The translations under genes were made by a program, and so were the position numbers. From Sphingopyxis fribergensis (GTDB lineage: Bacteria > Pseudomonadota > Alphaproteobacteria > Sphingomonadales > Sphingomonadaceae): a stretch of DNA of 64,000 nt. Numbering within the stretch: the stretch's first letter is position 1; the number at the start of each line of letters is the position of its first letter. The stretch covers positions 1,526,501-1,590,500 of the forward strand of contig NZ_CP009122.1 of the NCBI RefSeq assembly GCF_000803645.1, written 5' to 3'. Positions 27,884 through 37,855 of this stretch are shown here, one piece after another. The notes below the pieces were generated by a model. The model was not told the origin of the DNA, did no database searches, and saw nothing but the letters and a program-made list of their open reading frames with translations.

Positions 27884-28948
27884 TTGAAAATTTCCCCGTT
27901 TTTGCCGTGCCTTCTTCTGATCGCCGGTTGCAATGCCGCCCCCGACGATAGCCCTGACAAACCAAAACAGGCGGCCGCGGCCGATGGCGCCGCGATGGAT
28001 TTCAAAGATGCCCCTCCGACTGAAGTTTCCTTCAGCGAACCACCCGCGCTTCGCGCACAAGTTCTGCTCGATCATCTCGGCTTTTCGCCCGGGGTGATCG
28101 ATGGAAAGGAAGGGCAGTCATATACGGCGGCGCTCCGCGGTTTCCAGAAAGCGCATGAACTGGAGGAAAGCGGCAAACTCGACGCGGCGACCCGGCAGGC
28201 GCTGCAACAATGGGAAAAGGTCCCTGCGACCCGGCTGGTGATCATTCCCGCCGCCTTTGCCGCCGGGCCGTTCGTCCCGGCCTTTCCGAAGGATGCGACC
28301 GATCAGGCGAAATTGCCCACGCTCGGCTATCGCAATCTGACCGAAGCGCTCGCCGAACGCTTTCATACGACGCCCGAAATGCTCGTCGCGCTCAACAGCC
28401 CCTCGACGCTGGTGGGCGCGGGACGGCCCTTCCGCGTCCCCAACATCCCCGACATCGACCGCGCGACACTTGGCGAGGATGCGCGCGGCTGGAACGGCAC
28501 ACTCGAACGCCTGGGGGTCGCGCCGAAACAGGTTACGGCGGCAAAGCTGGTGGTCGACAAATCTGAGGGCGTGCTGAAGGTTTATGACGAGGCGGACAAG
28601 CTGGTCGCGCAATTCCCCGCGACGATGGGCAGCAGCCACGACCCGCTGCCGATCGGCAAATGGAAAATCCAGGGCGTTAGCCGCAATCCCGACTTTCACT
28701 ATAATCCCAAGCTGTTCTGGGACGTCAGCGACAGCAAGGAAGCGGTGCTGCTGCAACCCGGGCCGAACAGTCCGGTCGGCGTCGTGTGGCTGGACCTCAA
28801 CAAGCCGCATTATGGCATTCACGGAACGAGCGAACCGCATACGATCGGGCGAGCCGAGAGCCATGGCTGCGTCCGGCTGACCAATTGGGACGCTGCGCGT
28901 CTGGCGCAAATGGTCAAGCCCGGAACGCCCGCGATTTTGCGGAACTAG
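27884..28948 (+). CDS. L,D-transpeptidase lipoprotein with peptidoglycan-binding domain
   Basis: Envelope enzyme of 354 residues making 3-3 crosslinks in peptidoglycan or attaching proteins to it. The start is a TTG at 27884 with AAGGA seven bases upstream, giving a lipoprotein signal (SPFLPCLLLIAGC). A PG_binding_1 domain follows (LLDHLGFSPGVIDGKEGQSY), then a linker, then the YkuD domain with HGTSEPHTIGRAESHGCVRL, where His, Ser-His-Gly-Cys and Arg form the catalytic signature. The stop overlaps the end of the convergent DUF885 gene by 4 bases. Confidence 0.9.
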   Translation: MKISPFLPCLLLIAGCNAAPDDSPDKPKQAAAADGAAMDFKDAPPTEVSFSEPPALRAQVLLDHLGFSPGVIDGKEGQSYTAALRGFQKAHELEESGKLDAATRQALQQWEKVPATRLVIIPAAFAAGPFVPAFPKDATDQAKLPTLGYRNLTEALAERFHTTPEMLVALNSPSTLVGAGRPFRVPNIPDIDRATLGEDARGWNGTLERLGVAPKQVTAAKLVVDKSEGVLKVYDEADKLVAQFPATMGSSHDPLPIGKWKIQGVSRNPDFHYNPKLFWDVSDSKEAVLLQPGPNSPVGVVWLDLNKPHYGIHGTSEPHTIGRAESHGCVRLTNWDAARLAQMVKPGTPAILRN

Positions 28949-30768
28949 ACCCTTTGCGCGGCCGTCCAGCGGTCGATCACCGATTCGAGCACCGAGATCG
29001 GCATCGCGCCGGCCGAAAGCGCGGTGTCGTGGAAACCGCGCAGGTCGAACTTGTCGCCGAGCGCGGCCTTGGCCTTTTCGCGGATACGGACCCAACTCGT
29101 CTGGCCGACCATGTAGCTCGTCGCCTGACCGGGCCACACGCAATAGCGCTCAATCTCGGTGACGTTCGAGCCCTCGGGCGTGCCGAGCGTTTCGTTGTAA
29201 TAGGTAATCGCCTTCTCGCGGCTCCAGCGGAAATGGTGCAGCCCGGTATCGACGACGAGGCGTGCGGCGCGGAACATATAGCTTTGCAGATAACCGAGCT
29301 GGCCCCACGGGTCGTTTTCATAGACGCCCATCTCGTCGGCGAGCTGCTCAGCATAGAGGCCCCAGCCCTCGGTATAAACCGAATAGGCGGGCAGGCGGCG
29401 AAGGCGCGGGATACCCTCGGCTTCCTGCGCGAGCGCGATCTGGTGGTGATGGCCGGGGGTCGCCTCGTGATAGGTCAGCGTCGGGAGCGTCCATGCCGGG
29501 TTTTCGGCGGTATCGCGCAGGTTGATGTAATAGGCACCGGGGCGCGAGCCATCGAGCGCGGGAATCTGGTAATAGCCGCCGGGGGCGCCCGCCTCAATCT
29601 CGGGCGGTACGCGGCGGATGTCGCATTTGGCCTTGGGCAGGCGGCCGAAAGCTTCGGGCAGGCGGCGCTGCATTTCCTGGATCTGCTCATTGAGCTTGGC
29701 GATCAGGTCGGCCTTGCCCTTGTCGGTGTTGGGGTAGAGGAAGCGCGGGTCCTTGCCGAGCGCGCGCATGCGTTCGGCGACGGTGCCTTTGGACATGCCC
29801 TGCGCGTTGAAGATCGAGTCCGCGCGCGCGGTGAGCGCGGCCATGCGGTCGAGGCCGAGCTTGTGCACCTCCTCGGCCGACATACCCGTCGTTGTCGCGA
29901 AACGCAGCGCATAGGCATAATATTCGTCGCCCTTGGGCAGCCGCCACACGCCGGCATCATGCGTCGAACGCGGGCGCACGGCGGTGAGTTCGGCGGCCTG
30001 CCGCCGCATCGCGGGATAGATTTTGCCTTCGACGATGGCGGCGCAGCGTCTCGCCCAGTCGCCGGGGATATCGGCGGTCTTGGTCTTGAGGTTGGTGGTC
30101 AGGATATTCGCGTCGGGCGCGGGCGCCCAGATCTTGTCGAACAGCGCGAGCGTGCGGTCGATGACGAAATCGGGCGGGATGATGCCCGCAGCGTGATCCG
30201 CCTTGATCCGCCCCGTTTCATTGTCGAGCTGCACCGCGAAATCGGCGCAGCGCGCGAGGTACGCCTCGGCATCGGCGGCGTTCGCGATGCTGTGCTGGTT
30301 GACGAGGAAATCGGGGATCGAACGGTAGGTCCCGCTGAGCTGGGTCACCGGATGCGGTTCAGGCCAGCTGTGAAGTCCGTAGCTGAAGGTGTCATAAGCC
30401 TTGACATAACCCTCCCACGGCCCGCGGAAGGTTTCATAGTTGACGAGGTCCATGCCTGACAGTTTCTTCGGGTCGATCGTCTTCAGTTCTTTAAGTCCGG
30501 TGCGATAGAGGTCGTGGCCCTTCTTGATGCCGGCAGGCGAACGGTCGGCGAGTTTTGCCTTGGCGGCGGCGCGATCACCCTTGTCGAGCCCGAGCGAGGT
30601 CGCGAACTCGGGGTCCTGATCGACGAGCATGTCGTAGATGCGCTCGTAAATTGCGGTCAGTCGCGCCCCTTCGCTATCGGGAGTCGCGGCGAACGCCGCG
30701 CGGGGGCGGACGCCGGCGAGCATAGAGGAGGCCGCGGCGGCGGCAAGCAAGGTACGACGGTCGAACAT
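28945..30768 (-). CDS. DUF885 family protein, predicted metallopeptidase-like
   Basis: Exported protein of 607 residues with a twin-arginine-like signal (MFDRRTLLAAAAASSMLAGV). The DUF885 domain contains an HE-H type motif (LPTLTYHEATPGHHHQIALA), followed by YTEGWGLYAEQL and GQATSYMVGQ, all typical of the family and consistent with a thermolysin-like zinc carboxypeptidase fold. The start at 30768 has GGAG eight bases upstream and gives the signal peptide at the N-terminus; the ATG at 30798 would bury it. Substrate unknown. Confidence 0.87.
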   Translation of the reverse strand: MFDRRTLLAAAAASSMLAGVRPRAAFAATPDSEGARLTAIYERIYDMLVDQDPEFATSLGLDKGDRAAAKAKLADRSPAGIKKGHDLYRTGLKELKTIDPKKLSGMDLVNYETFRGPWEGYVKAYDTFSYGLHSWPEPHPVTQLSGTYRSIPDFLVNQHSIANAADAEAYLARCADFAVQLDNETGRIKADHAAGIIPPDFVIDRTLALFDKIWAPAPDANILTTNLKTKTADIPGDWARRCAAIVEGKIYPAMRRQAAELTAVRPRSTHDAGVWRLPKGDEYYAYALRFATTTGMSAEEVHKLGLDRMAALTARADSIFNAQGMSKGTVAERMRALGKDPRFLYPNTDKGKADLIAKLNEQIQEMQRRLPEAFGRLPKAKCDIRRVPPEIEAGAPGGYYQIPALDGSRPGAYYINLRDTAENPAWTLPTLTYHEATPGHHHQIALAQEAEGIPRLRRLPAYSVYTEGWGLYAEQLADEMGVYENDPWGQLGYLQSYMFRAARLVVDTGLHHFRWSREKAITYYNETLGTPEGSNVTEIERYCVWPGQATSYMVGQTSWVRIREKAKAALGDKFDLRGFHDTALSAGAMPISVLESVIDRWTAAQRV

Positions 30769-30955
30769 ATCGCGATCTCCGGAAAAAATGTCGGGCATGG
30801 ACAGCGCCCACGCCTCATAGGTGTACTGTTATAGCAAGTCACCATGGGCGCAAGTGTTTGATGCGGCGAGTCGCTTGTCATAGGCGATCGAGCGAGTGTA
30901 AAATTAACCGACAGTTGACGCCTCGGCTGTAAAGTCGCTCGGGCGAAAGGGTTCC

Positions 30956-32344
30956 ATGTTTCGGCTGTTCAAACATTATGTTCCGCACGCGGTCGTCTGG
31001 CTGGCGCTGATCGAGTTTTTCGCGCTGCTCGGCTCGGCCGAGGGGGCGTGGCACCTCTATGCGCATCAGGCGGGGTTCGATGCCGGGTCGCTCAGTGACC
31101 GCTGGCTGCCCCTTTTGACCTTCGGCCTTTCGAACTCGCTCGCGATGATGGCGACCGGCATGTACGGGAACGAGGGGCTGCGCTCGATGCGTTTTGCCAC
31201 CGCACGCCTGCTCGCCGCGATCTCGCTGGGCGTGATCTTCCTCTCGGTGCTTGGCTTTCTGTTGCCGACCGCGACGCTTTGGCGCGCGAACAGCCTGTAC
31301 GCGATGCTCTTGGCCATTGCGGCGCTGTTCGTGATCCGTCTGGTGCTAACCCAATCGTCGGGAACCGAGGCGTTTCGGCGCCGCATATTGGTGCTCGGCG
31401 CCGGGCCGCGCGCCGCGCGATTGGCCGCGTTGGCCGAAGCGCCCGGAAGCGGACTTGAAATGGTCGGCTTCATCGCGATGAGCGCGGCCGAAAAGACCGT
31501 TGACGGAGCGATCCCGCGCGACGGGATCGCCAGTCTGTCGGATCATGTCGTCGACCTGCGCGCGGGTGAAGTCGTGCTCGCACTGGAGGAACGACGCAAC
31601 GCATTGCCGCTGAACGACCTGCTGCGGGTCAAGACGACGGGCGTTCATGTTAACGACATCGCGAGCTTCATCGAGCGCGAGACGGGTCGCGTCGATCTGG
31701 CGACCACCAACCCCAGCGGGCTGATCTTTTCCGACGGCTTTTCGGCCGGGCAGCGCATTTCGAAAGTCGGCAAACGCCTGTTCGACATCCTCGCCAGCCT
31801 GATTGTGCTCGTGATCGGGCTGCCGCTGGTCGTCATCGCGGGAATCGCGGTGATCCTCGACAGCCGCGGTCCGGTCTTTTACCGCCAGCCGCGCGTCGGC
31901 CTGTTCGGCGAACCATATGACATCTTCAAGATCCGGTCGATGCGCACCGATGCCGAGGCGGCGGGCAAGGCGGTGTGGGCGGCCGAGAACGACCCGCGCG
32001 TCACCCGCGTCGGCCGCGTGATCCGCAAGCTGCGCATCGACGAGCTGCCGCAGACCTGGTGTGTGCTGAAAGGCGACATGAGCTTTGTCGGGCCGCGCCC
32101 CGAACGGCCGAGCTTCGTCGAGGAACTCGAAAAGAAGCTGCCTTATTATGCCGAACGCCACATGGTGAAACCCGGCCTGACCGGCTGGGCGCAGATCAAT
32201 TACCCCTATGGCGCGTCGGTCGAGGATGCCCGCGTGAAGCTCGAATATGATCTTTATTACGCCAAGAATTACTCGCCCTTCCTCGACCTGTTGATCCTGC
32301 TTCAGACGGTACGTGTCGTGTTGTGGCCGGAGGGAGCGCGCTAG
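30956..32344 (+). CDS. EpsB-like sugar transferase of the XrtA/PEP-CTERM system
   Basis: Polyprenyl-phosphate sugar-1-phosphate transferase of 462 residues that starts lipid-linked exopolysaccharide repeat units. The N-terminal half has four membrane helices and a nucleotide-binding-like CoA_binding_3 region (RRRILVLGAGPRAARLAALA). One further helix precedes the catalytic bacterial transferase domain with FDILASLIVLVIGLPLVV, DIFKIRSMRTDAEAAGK, KLRIDELPQTWCVLKGDMSF and VGPRPERPSF. Its place directly before prsK and prsR matches the TIGR03013-type enzyme of exosortase-A loci. Confidence 0.9.
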   Translation: MFRLFKHYVPHAVVWLALIEFFALLGSAEGAWHLYAHQAGFDAGSLSDRWLPLLTFGLSNSLAMMATGMYGNEGLRSMRFATARLLAAISLGVIFLSVLGFLLPTATLWRANSLYAMLLAIAALFVIRLVLTQSSGTEAFRRRILVLGAGPRAARLAALAEAPGSGLEMVGFIAMSAAEKTVDGAIPRDGIASLSDHVVDLRAGEVVLALEERRNALPLNDLLRVKTTGVHVNDIASFIERETGRVDLATTNPSGLIFSDGFSAGQRISKVGKRLFDILASLIVLVIGLPLVVIAGIAVILDSRGPVFYRQPRVGLFGEPYDIFKIRSMRTDAEAAGKAVWAAENDPRVTRVGRVIRKLRIDELPQTWCVLKGDMSFVGPRPERPSFVEELEKKLPYYAERHMVKPGLTGWAQINYPYGASVEDARVKLEYDLYYAKNYSPFLDLLILLQTVRVVLWPEGAR

Positions 32345-32346
32345 CG

Positions 32347-34461
32347 GTGAGCGCGCTGACCGGCCTGTCTCCTATCCTGTCGGGCCTTGCGCTGGCGGGC
32401 TTTACCGGCGTCACCTTGTGGTTGCTGATGCGGCCGCGGGCGCGGATGGCGGCGTTGATGCCGGCGCCGCGCTTGCTCGCCGCGACGGCCGCGGCCACTG
32501 CCTTATGGTGCGCCGGCCTCACCATCTATGGCCCCGGATCGTCGCAATCGCTGGTCGTACAGACGGTGCGCGACCTCGCCATGCTCCTCTGGTTGGGGGC
32601 AACATTCTGGTCGCCGCGTGCGCCGATGTCGCCGCCGCTGCGGCTGATCGTGCGGATGCTCGCAACGATCTGCGTGTTGACGCTGCTGCTTGGCGCGGCG
32701 GCGCATTTGCGCGCGGGCGCGGCGGCCGAGGCGTGGATGACGCCGACGCTGGGCTTCGCCGCGGCGGTCGTCGCGATCGGCGGATTGCTGATGATCGATG
32801 GCGGGGTTCGCCATGCGAGCGCGGGGCAGCGCATGCCGGTGATGGCGGTCGCGGGCGGTTTTGCGATGCTGTGGGCCTATGAGCTCAACGTCCAGTTGAT
32901 CGGTGCGCTGACCGGCGAAAAGGCATCGACGCTGATCGCGCTGCTTCCGGCGATCGTTCTGCTCACGCTACCGGTTTATGTCGTCGCAGCGATGGACGTC
33001 GGGCGCGAGAAAATGCGCCTGTCGCGCACCGCCGCGACGCGCACGCTGATCCTGCTGGGCGCCGCCGCCTATCTGATCGTCATCGCGCTCACCGGCGCCG
33101 TCGCGCGCGTCGTCGGCGGCGATTATGCCGAGCTGGCGCAGGCAATTTCGCTGCTGGTCGCGCTCGGCGCGGGGGGGCTCATGCTCGCTTCTGCGCGGTC
33201 GCGCGCGTGGCTGTCGGTGATGATTTCCAAGCATTTCTTTGAGCATCGTTATGATTATCGTGCCGAGTGGATGCGCTTTACCGCGACGCTGGGGCAGGGT
33301 GACAAAGGCGATGGGGGCGAGGATGATCGCAACCTGCACCGCCGCGTCGCCAAGGCGCTCGCCGAACTCACCGGAAGCCCCGGCGCATTGCTGATGCTGC
33401 CCGCCGCATCGGGCGGTTTTCGCATCACCGAGCATTGGCATTGGCCGGACGGCGCGAGCGACGATGCCATCTTGTCGCTGCGATCGGCCTTCATGCTCCA
33501 GGAGACGCAGCATATTGTCGACCTCGATGCCGAGCGCCGGGGACATCCCGGCGAGGATATGGCGATCCCTGAATGGTTGATCGCCGATATGCGCGCCTGG
33601 GTCGTCGTGCCGGTGCTGCATTTCCAGCGGATGATCGCGATCGTCATATTGCACCGCCCCGCGGTGTCGCGCGCCCTCGACTGGGAAGACCTCGACGTTC
33701 TGCGCATCGCGGGGCAGCAGGCGGCGAGCTATCTGGCCGAATCGCAGAGCCAGCAGGCCCTGTCCGAAGCGCGGCGCTTCGACGAATTCAACCGCCGCTT
33801 TGCCTTCATCATGCACGACATCAAGAATCTGGCGAGCCAGATCGGGCTGCTCGCGCGCAACGCCGAACGCCACGCCGACAAGGCGGATTTTCGCGCCGAC
33901 ATGGTCGAGACGCTGAAGATTTCGGCCGGGCGGCTTTCCGACCTGCTCGTCCGCCTCTCGCCGCGCGAGCGTGGTCCCGCGGCGGAGGCGGGGCGGATTT
34001 TGGTCGAGCCGGTGCTGAACGAGATCGCGGCCGAGATGCGGCCGCGCCGCGCGTTGTTCGTCGGCTGCCAGGCGGGATTGTCGGCATGGGGCGATGCGGG
34101 TGCGATCCGGCAGATCGTCCAGCATCTTGTCAGCAACGCGATCGACTCCTCTGCGCCCGAGACGCCGGTGCAAGTCGTCGCGGTCGCCGAGCAGGGACGC
34201 GTACGGATCGACGTGATCGATCAGGGGGGCGGCATGACGCGCGATTTCATTCGCGACGAGCTGTTCAAACCCTTCGTATCGACAAAGGAATCGGGCTTCG
34301 GGCTGGGGGCATATGAGGCGCTGCAGATCGCGCAGGCCCTGGGCGGAGCGATCGAAGTGGCGAGCGAACCGGGCAAGGGGAGCAGCTTTACCCTGTGGCT
34401 GCCGCTCGGCGATGCGCGCAGTGACAGCGGGGGCGCCCGCGTGGTGAAAGTAGGACAATAA
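32347..34461 (+). CDS. prsK: XrtA/PEP-CTERM system sensor histidine kinase PrsK
   Basis: Membrane histidine kinase of 704 residues. The N-terminus holds about eight hydrophobic segments; a GAF-like domain follows (about 330-490, ALAELTGSPGALLMLPAASG), then the kinase core with the unusual H-box RFAFIMHDIKNLASQIGLLA and an ATPase domain with HLVSNAIDSS and a G-box (GFGLGAYEALQIAQALGG). The HDIKN form of the phospho-acceptor site is typical of PrsK. The start is a GTG at 32347, with GGAGGGAG ten bases upstream; GTG 32323 is an alternative. The stop overlaps the prsR start by one base (TAATG). Confidence 0.9.
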   Translation: MSALTGLSPILSGLALAGFTGVTLWLLMRPRARMAALMPAPRLLAATAAATALWCAGLTIYGPGSSQSLVVQTVRDLAMLLWLGATFWSPRAPMSPPLRLIVRMLATICVLTLLLGAAAHLRAGAAAEAWMTPTLGFAAAVVAIGGLLMIDGGVRHASAGQRMPVMAVAGGFAMLWAYELNVQLIGALTGEKASTLIALLPAIVLLTLPVYVVAAMDVGREKMRLSRTAATRTLILLGAAAYLIVIALTGAVARVVGGDYAELAQAISLLVALGAGGLMLASARSRAWLSVMISKHFFEHRYDYRAEWMRFTATLGQGDKGDGGEDDRNLHRRVAKALAELTGSPGALLMLPAASGGFRITEHWHWPDGASDDAILSLRSAFMLQETQHIVDLDAERRGHPGEDMAIPEWLIADMRAWVVVPVLHFQRMIAIVILHRPAVSRALDWEDLDVLRIAGQQAASYLAESQSQQALSEARRFDEFNRRFAFIMHDIKNLASQIGLLARNAERHADKADFRADMVETLKISAGRLSDLLVRLSPRERGPAAEAGRILVEPVLNEIAAEMRPRRALFVGCQAGLSAWGDAGAIRQIVQHLVSNAIDSSAPETPVQVVAVAEQGRVRIDVIDQGGGMTRDFIRDELFKPFVSTKESGFGLGAYEALQIAQALGGAIEVASEPGKGSSFTLWLPLGDARSDSGGARVVKVGQ

Positions 34462-35837
34462 TGACCGAGGGCGGGGCCAATTTGCGCAAATTGCTGGTGG
34501 TCGAGGACGACCCCGGGCTGCAGACGCAGCTCAAATGGGCGTATGAGGATTATCAGGTCTTCGTCGCGGGCGACCATGATGCCGCGATCGAATTGCTGCG
34601 CGCCGAGGAACCCGATGTGGTGACGCTCGACCTGGGCCTGCCGCCCGATCCCGACGGCACGCGCGAAGGGTTCCGGACGCTGAAGGCGATCATCGAGGCC
34701 AAGCCCGATACCAAGGTCATCGTCGTGTCGGGGCATGGCGAACGCGCGAGCGCGCTGGCGGCGATCGCGAGCGGGGCGTGGGATTTCTACCAGAAGCCGA
34801 TCGACATCGACGAACTGGGGCTGATCGTGGCCCGCGCTTTCCATGTGCGCGAACTCGAGGTCGAGAATGCGCGGCTCGCAAGCCAGGGTTCGAACGACAA
34901 TCGCGTGCTCGGCGGGATGATCACCGGGGCGCCCGAGATGCAGAAGGTCGCGCGGACGATCGAACGCGTCGCGAATCTCGATGTCAGCGTGATGCTGCTC
35001 GGCGCGAGCGGCACCGGCAAGGAATTGCTCGCGCGCGGGCTGCACGAGGCGAGCGGGCGGCGCGACGGAGCGTTTGTCGCGATCAACTGCGCGGCGATCC
35101 CCGAAAATCTGCTCGAAAGCGAGCTGTTCGGGCACGAAAAGGGCGCGTTTACCGGCGCGGTGAAGACGACCGAGGGCAAGATCGAACTGGCACATGGCGG
35201 GACGCTGTTTCTCGACGAGGTCGGCGATATTCCGCTGCCGTTGCAGGTCAAGCTGCTGCGATTCCTGCAGGAGCGGACGATCGAGCGGATCGGCGGGCGT
35301 AAGGCGATCGCGGTCGACACGCGCATCGTCTGCGCGACGCACCGCGACCTCGATACGATGATTGCCGAGCAAAGTTTCCGCGACGATCTGTATTACCGGC
35401 TCGCCGAGATGGTGGTGAAGATCCCGTCGCTGTCCGAACGGCCGGGCGACGCGGTGCTCCTCGCGCGGCACTTCCTCCACCAATATGCGCCTCAGATGAA
35501 CCCCGGGGTGCGCGGCTTCGCGCCCGACGCGCTGCAGGCGATCGACGAGGGCCGCTGGCCGGGCAATGTCCGCGAGCTTGAAAACCGCATCAAACGCGCC
35601 GTTATCATGGCCGACGGCAAGCTGGTGATGCGCGAGGACCTCGATATGACGGGCGGCGAGGAAGAGGGCGAGGAGGCGTGGCTGAACCTGCGCAGCGCGC
35701 GCGAGGCCGCCGACCGCGTCGCGATCCGCCGCGCGATGACGCAGAGCGAGGGCAATATTTCGGCGGCGGCCAAGCTGCTCGGGATCAGCCGGCCGACGCT
35801 GTACGACCTGCTCAAGCAATATCGGATGCACGCCTGA
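34461..35837 (+). CDS. prsR: PEP-CTERM-box sigma-54 response regulator PrsR
   Basis: NtrC-type regulator of 458 residues, the partner of PrsK. The receiver domain has EDDP at the start and Asp in [14 protein letters not shown]. The AAA+ domain has Walker A (LGASGTGKE), an intact GAFTGA loop ([17 protein letters not shown]) and Walker B ([17 protein letters not shown]). A C-terminal Fis-type helix-turn-helix ends in [20 protein letters not shown]. It should drive sigma-54 transcription of exopolysaccharide or PEP-CTERM protein genes; none of those targets lies in this window apart from the sugar transferase. Confidence 0.93.
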   Translation: MTEGGANLRKLLVVEDDPGLQTQLKWAYEDYQVFVAGDHDAAIELLRAEEPDVVTLDLGLPPDPDGTREGFRTLKAIIEAKPDTKVIVVSGHGERASALAAIASGAWDFYQKPIDIDELGLIVARAFHVRELEVENARLASQGSNDNRVLGGMITGAPEMQKVARTIERVANLDVSVMLLGASGTGKELLARGLHEASGRRDGAFVAINCAAIPENLLESELFGHEKGAFTGAVKTTEGKIELAHGGTLFLDEVGDIPLPLQVKLLRFLQERTIERIGGRKAIAVDTRIVCATHRDLDTMIAEQSFRDDLYYRLAEMVVKIPSLSERPGDAVLLARHFLHQYAPQMNPGVRGFAPDALQAIDEGRWPGNVRELENRIKRAVIMADGKLVMREDLDMTGGEEEGEEAWLNLRSAREAADRVAIRRAMTQSEGNISAAAKLLGISRPTLYDLLKQYRMHA

Positions 35838-37685
35838 ATGGATTTGGGGCGCGTCTGGGCGCGTTCGCTGCTACTGGCGGCGTTACTGCTGGGAGCGTGC
35901 GGCGACGGGGCGTCGTCCGCACCGCGGCAGAAGCTCGAGGAACGCCGGGCCGCGCTCCAGAATGCTATCGCTGATAACCCGAAAGTAATCGCCGAACGCG
36001 TCGAACTGGCGCGCGTGGCGACCAGGCTGGGCGATGGCGTCGGGGCCGAGGCGGCGGTGAAGGGCGCGCTGAGGGCCGGAGCGAACGACGCCGCGCTGCG
36101 CCCGTTGCTCGCGCGCGCCTATGCGATGCAGGGCGAGGGGAGCCGGGCGCTCCAGACGCTCGACGATGGCCCGATTATCCCCGAAATGATCGGCGAAGCG
36201 GCGTGGGTCGCTGGCGACGTCCATCTGAGCAATGGCGATCTGGGCGCGGCGCGCGAAGCTTATGACCGCGCGGTGCACGAACTGCCGCGCAATTCGGCGC
36301 TGTGGGTCGACGTCGCGCGCTTTCGCGACGCCAATGCCGACACGCTTGGCGCGCGCGATGCCGTCGATTATGCGATCGAACTCGACAAGGCGAACAGCGC
36401 GGCGCTGGCGTTCAAGGCGAACCTGGTGCGGACCGAGGAGGGACTTAATGCCTCGCTCGCCTGGTATGAAGAGGCGCTTGCCGCCGATCCCGACAATGAA
36501 GATGCGCTGATCGAACAGGCGGCGACGCTCGGCGATCTCGGGCGCTATCAAGACATGCTCACCTCGCTACGTCACGCCGCGACGATCGTCCCGCGCGACC
36601 CGCGACTCTTTTACCTGCAGGCGGTGCTCGCCGCGCGCGCCGACAATTATGCGCTCGCGCGCAGCCTGCTCCAGCGCACGCGCGGCGCGCTCGACGAACA
36701 GCCGTCGTTCATGCTGCTGAGCGCGGTGGTTGAGCTTGAGCTTGGCGGCGAGGCGGTCGCGGCGAGCTGGGCCGACCGGCTGCTGGTCGAGCAGCCCGAA
36801 AACTTCACTGCGCGCCGCATCCTCGCGGCGGCCGAATGGGCCGATGGCGACCCGGACGCCGCGCTCGACGCGCTGCTGCCGCTGGTCCAGCGTCCCGACG
36901 CCGATAGCTGGTCGCTGCTTCTCGCGGCCCGATCGGCGGCGGAACTCGGCCGGCGGATCGAATCGGCGGACTATCTGGGGCGCGCGGCGGCGCTGGCGCC
37001 CGGCGAAGCGGTGCCCTTTGTTGCCGACAATGACTATGGCCTGCTGACGATGGCGGCCGATGCCGAGCCGCTCAATCCGGCTTATGCGATTCCCGCGATC
37101 GCGGCCAACCTGTCGAGTGGCAATGGTGTACGGGCGATCGAACGTGCGACGCGACTGCGCGATGCGAATCGCGGCGTCGCCGACGCGCATATCCTGCTGG
37201 GCGATGCGGCGCTGGCTGTCGGGCGGACCGATCTGGCGGTGCAGGCCTATCGCACTGCGCGCGACCTCGATGCGGGCGAACGCACGACGCTGCGGCTCGC
37301 CAACGCGCTGTTCCGCGCCGGCGATGCCGCGGGGTCGGGCGCCGCGATCCTCGCGTTGCAGCGCAGCCAGCCTTCGAGCATCGCCGCCGACCGATTGTCG
37401 GGGCATCTGGCGATGGACATCGAGCATTGGGATCAGGCGATCGCGCATTTCGAGCGCGTGCGCCAGCGAATCGGCAGTCGCGACGCCGTGATTATGCGCG
37501 AATTGGCACAGGCGTGGGCGGCGAAGGGCGACGACGATCGCGCGCTGCCGCTGATCGACCGCGCTTACCGGCTACAGCCGCTCAATACCGGAATCATGCT
37601 GTTTTACGCCGACTTGCTTGAGCGCCGGGGGCGCAAACAAGCCGCGGCGGATTTGCGCGACAAGGCGGCGCAGATCGGGCGCTAG
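35838..37685 (+). CDS. TPR-repeat lipoprotein of the XrtA system (PrsT-like)
   Basis: A 615-residue lipoprotein: signal SLLLAALLLGAC with the acylated Cys at residue 21. The rest is almost entirely tetratricopeptide repeats (for example AAWVAGDVHLSNGDLGAARE, then YDRAVHELPRNSALW; NEDALIEQAATLGDLGRYQD). It starts directly after the prsR stop codon and is therefore in the same operon. TPR proteins at this place in exosortase loci are called PrsT; this one is shorter than the roughly 900 residues I recall for PrsT, so I give no symbol. Probably an assembly scaffold in polysaccharide export. Confidence 0.8.
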   Translation: MDLGRVWARSLLLAALLLGACGDGASSAPRQKLEERRAALQNAIADNPKVIAERVELARVATRLGDGVGAEAAVKGALRAGANDAALRPLLARAYAMQGEGSRALQTLDDGPIIPEMIGEAAWVAGDVHLSNGDLGAAREAYDRAVHELPRNSALWVDVARFRDANADTLGARDAVDYAIELDKANSAALAFKANLVRTEEGLNASLAWYEEALAADPDNEDALIEQAATLGDLGRYQDMLTSLRHAATIVPRDPRLFYLQAVLAARADNYALARSLLQRTRGALDEQPSFMLLSAVVELELGGEAVAASWADRLLVEQPENFTARRILAAAEWADGDPDAALDALLPLVQRPDADSWSLLLAARSAAELGRRIESADYLGRAAALAPGEAVPFVADNDYGLLTMAADAEPLNPAYAIPAIAANLSSGNGVRAIERATRLRDANRGVADAHILLGDAALAVGRTDLAVQAYRTARDLDAGERTTLRLANALFRAGDAAGSGAAILALQRSQPSSIAADRLSGHLAMDIEHWDQAIAHFERVRQRIGSRDAVIMRELAQAWAAKGDDDRALPLIDRAYRLQPLNTGIMLFYADLLERRGRKQAAADLRDKAAQIGR

Positions 37686-37733
37686 GGCAGATGGAAATGG
37701 CAGGCTTCGACCGGGAACGGACCTCTCAATCAT

Positions 37734-37806
37734 CGTCACCCCGGACTTGATCCGGGGTCCATGACTTCAGCGCCGCCGTGGATCCCGGATCAAGTCCGGG
37801 ATGACA
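37734..37806. repeat. REP-type element, copy 2 (paired palindromes)
   Basis: Same arrangement as at 10931-11002. The left unit contains ACCCCGG-acttgat-CCGGGGT and the right unit ATCCCGG-atcaagt-CCGGGAT, both perfect 7-bp stems, facing each other. It lies between the TPR lipoprotein gene and the GntR gene, which converge, so it could also serve as a 3'-end structure for both. Confidence 0.82.
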
Positions 37807-37855
37807 AAGGAAAGGGCGCGGATAGCAGCTCACCACCCCAAAGCGGAAAGAGCGA

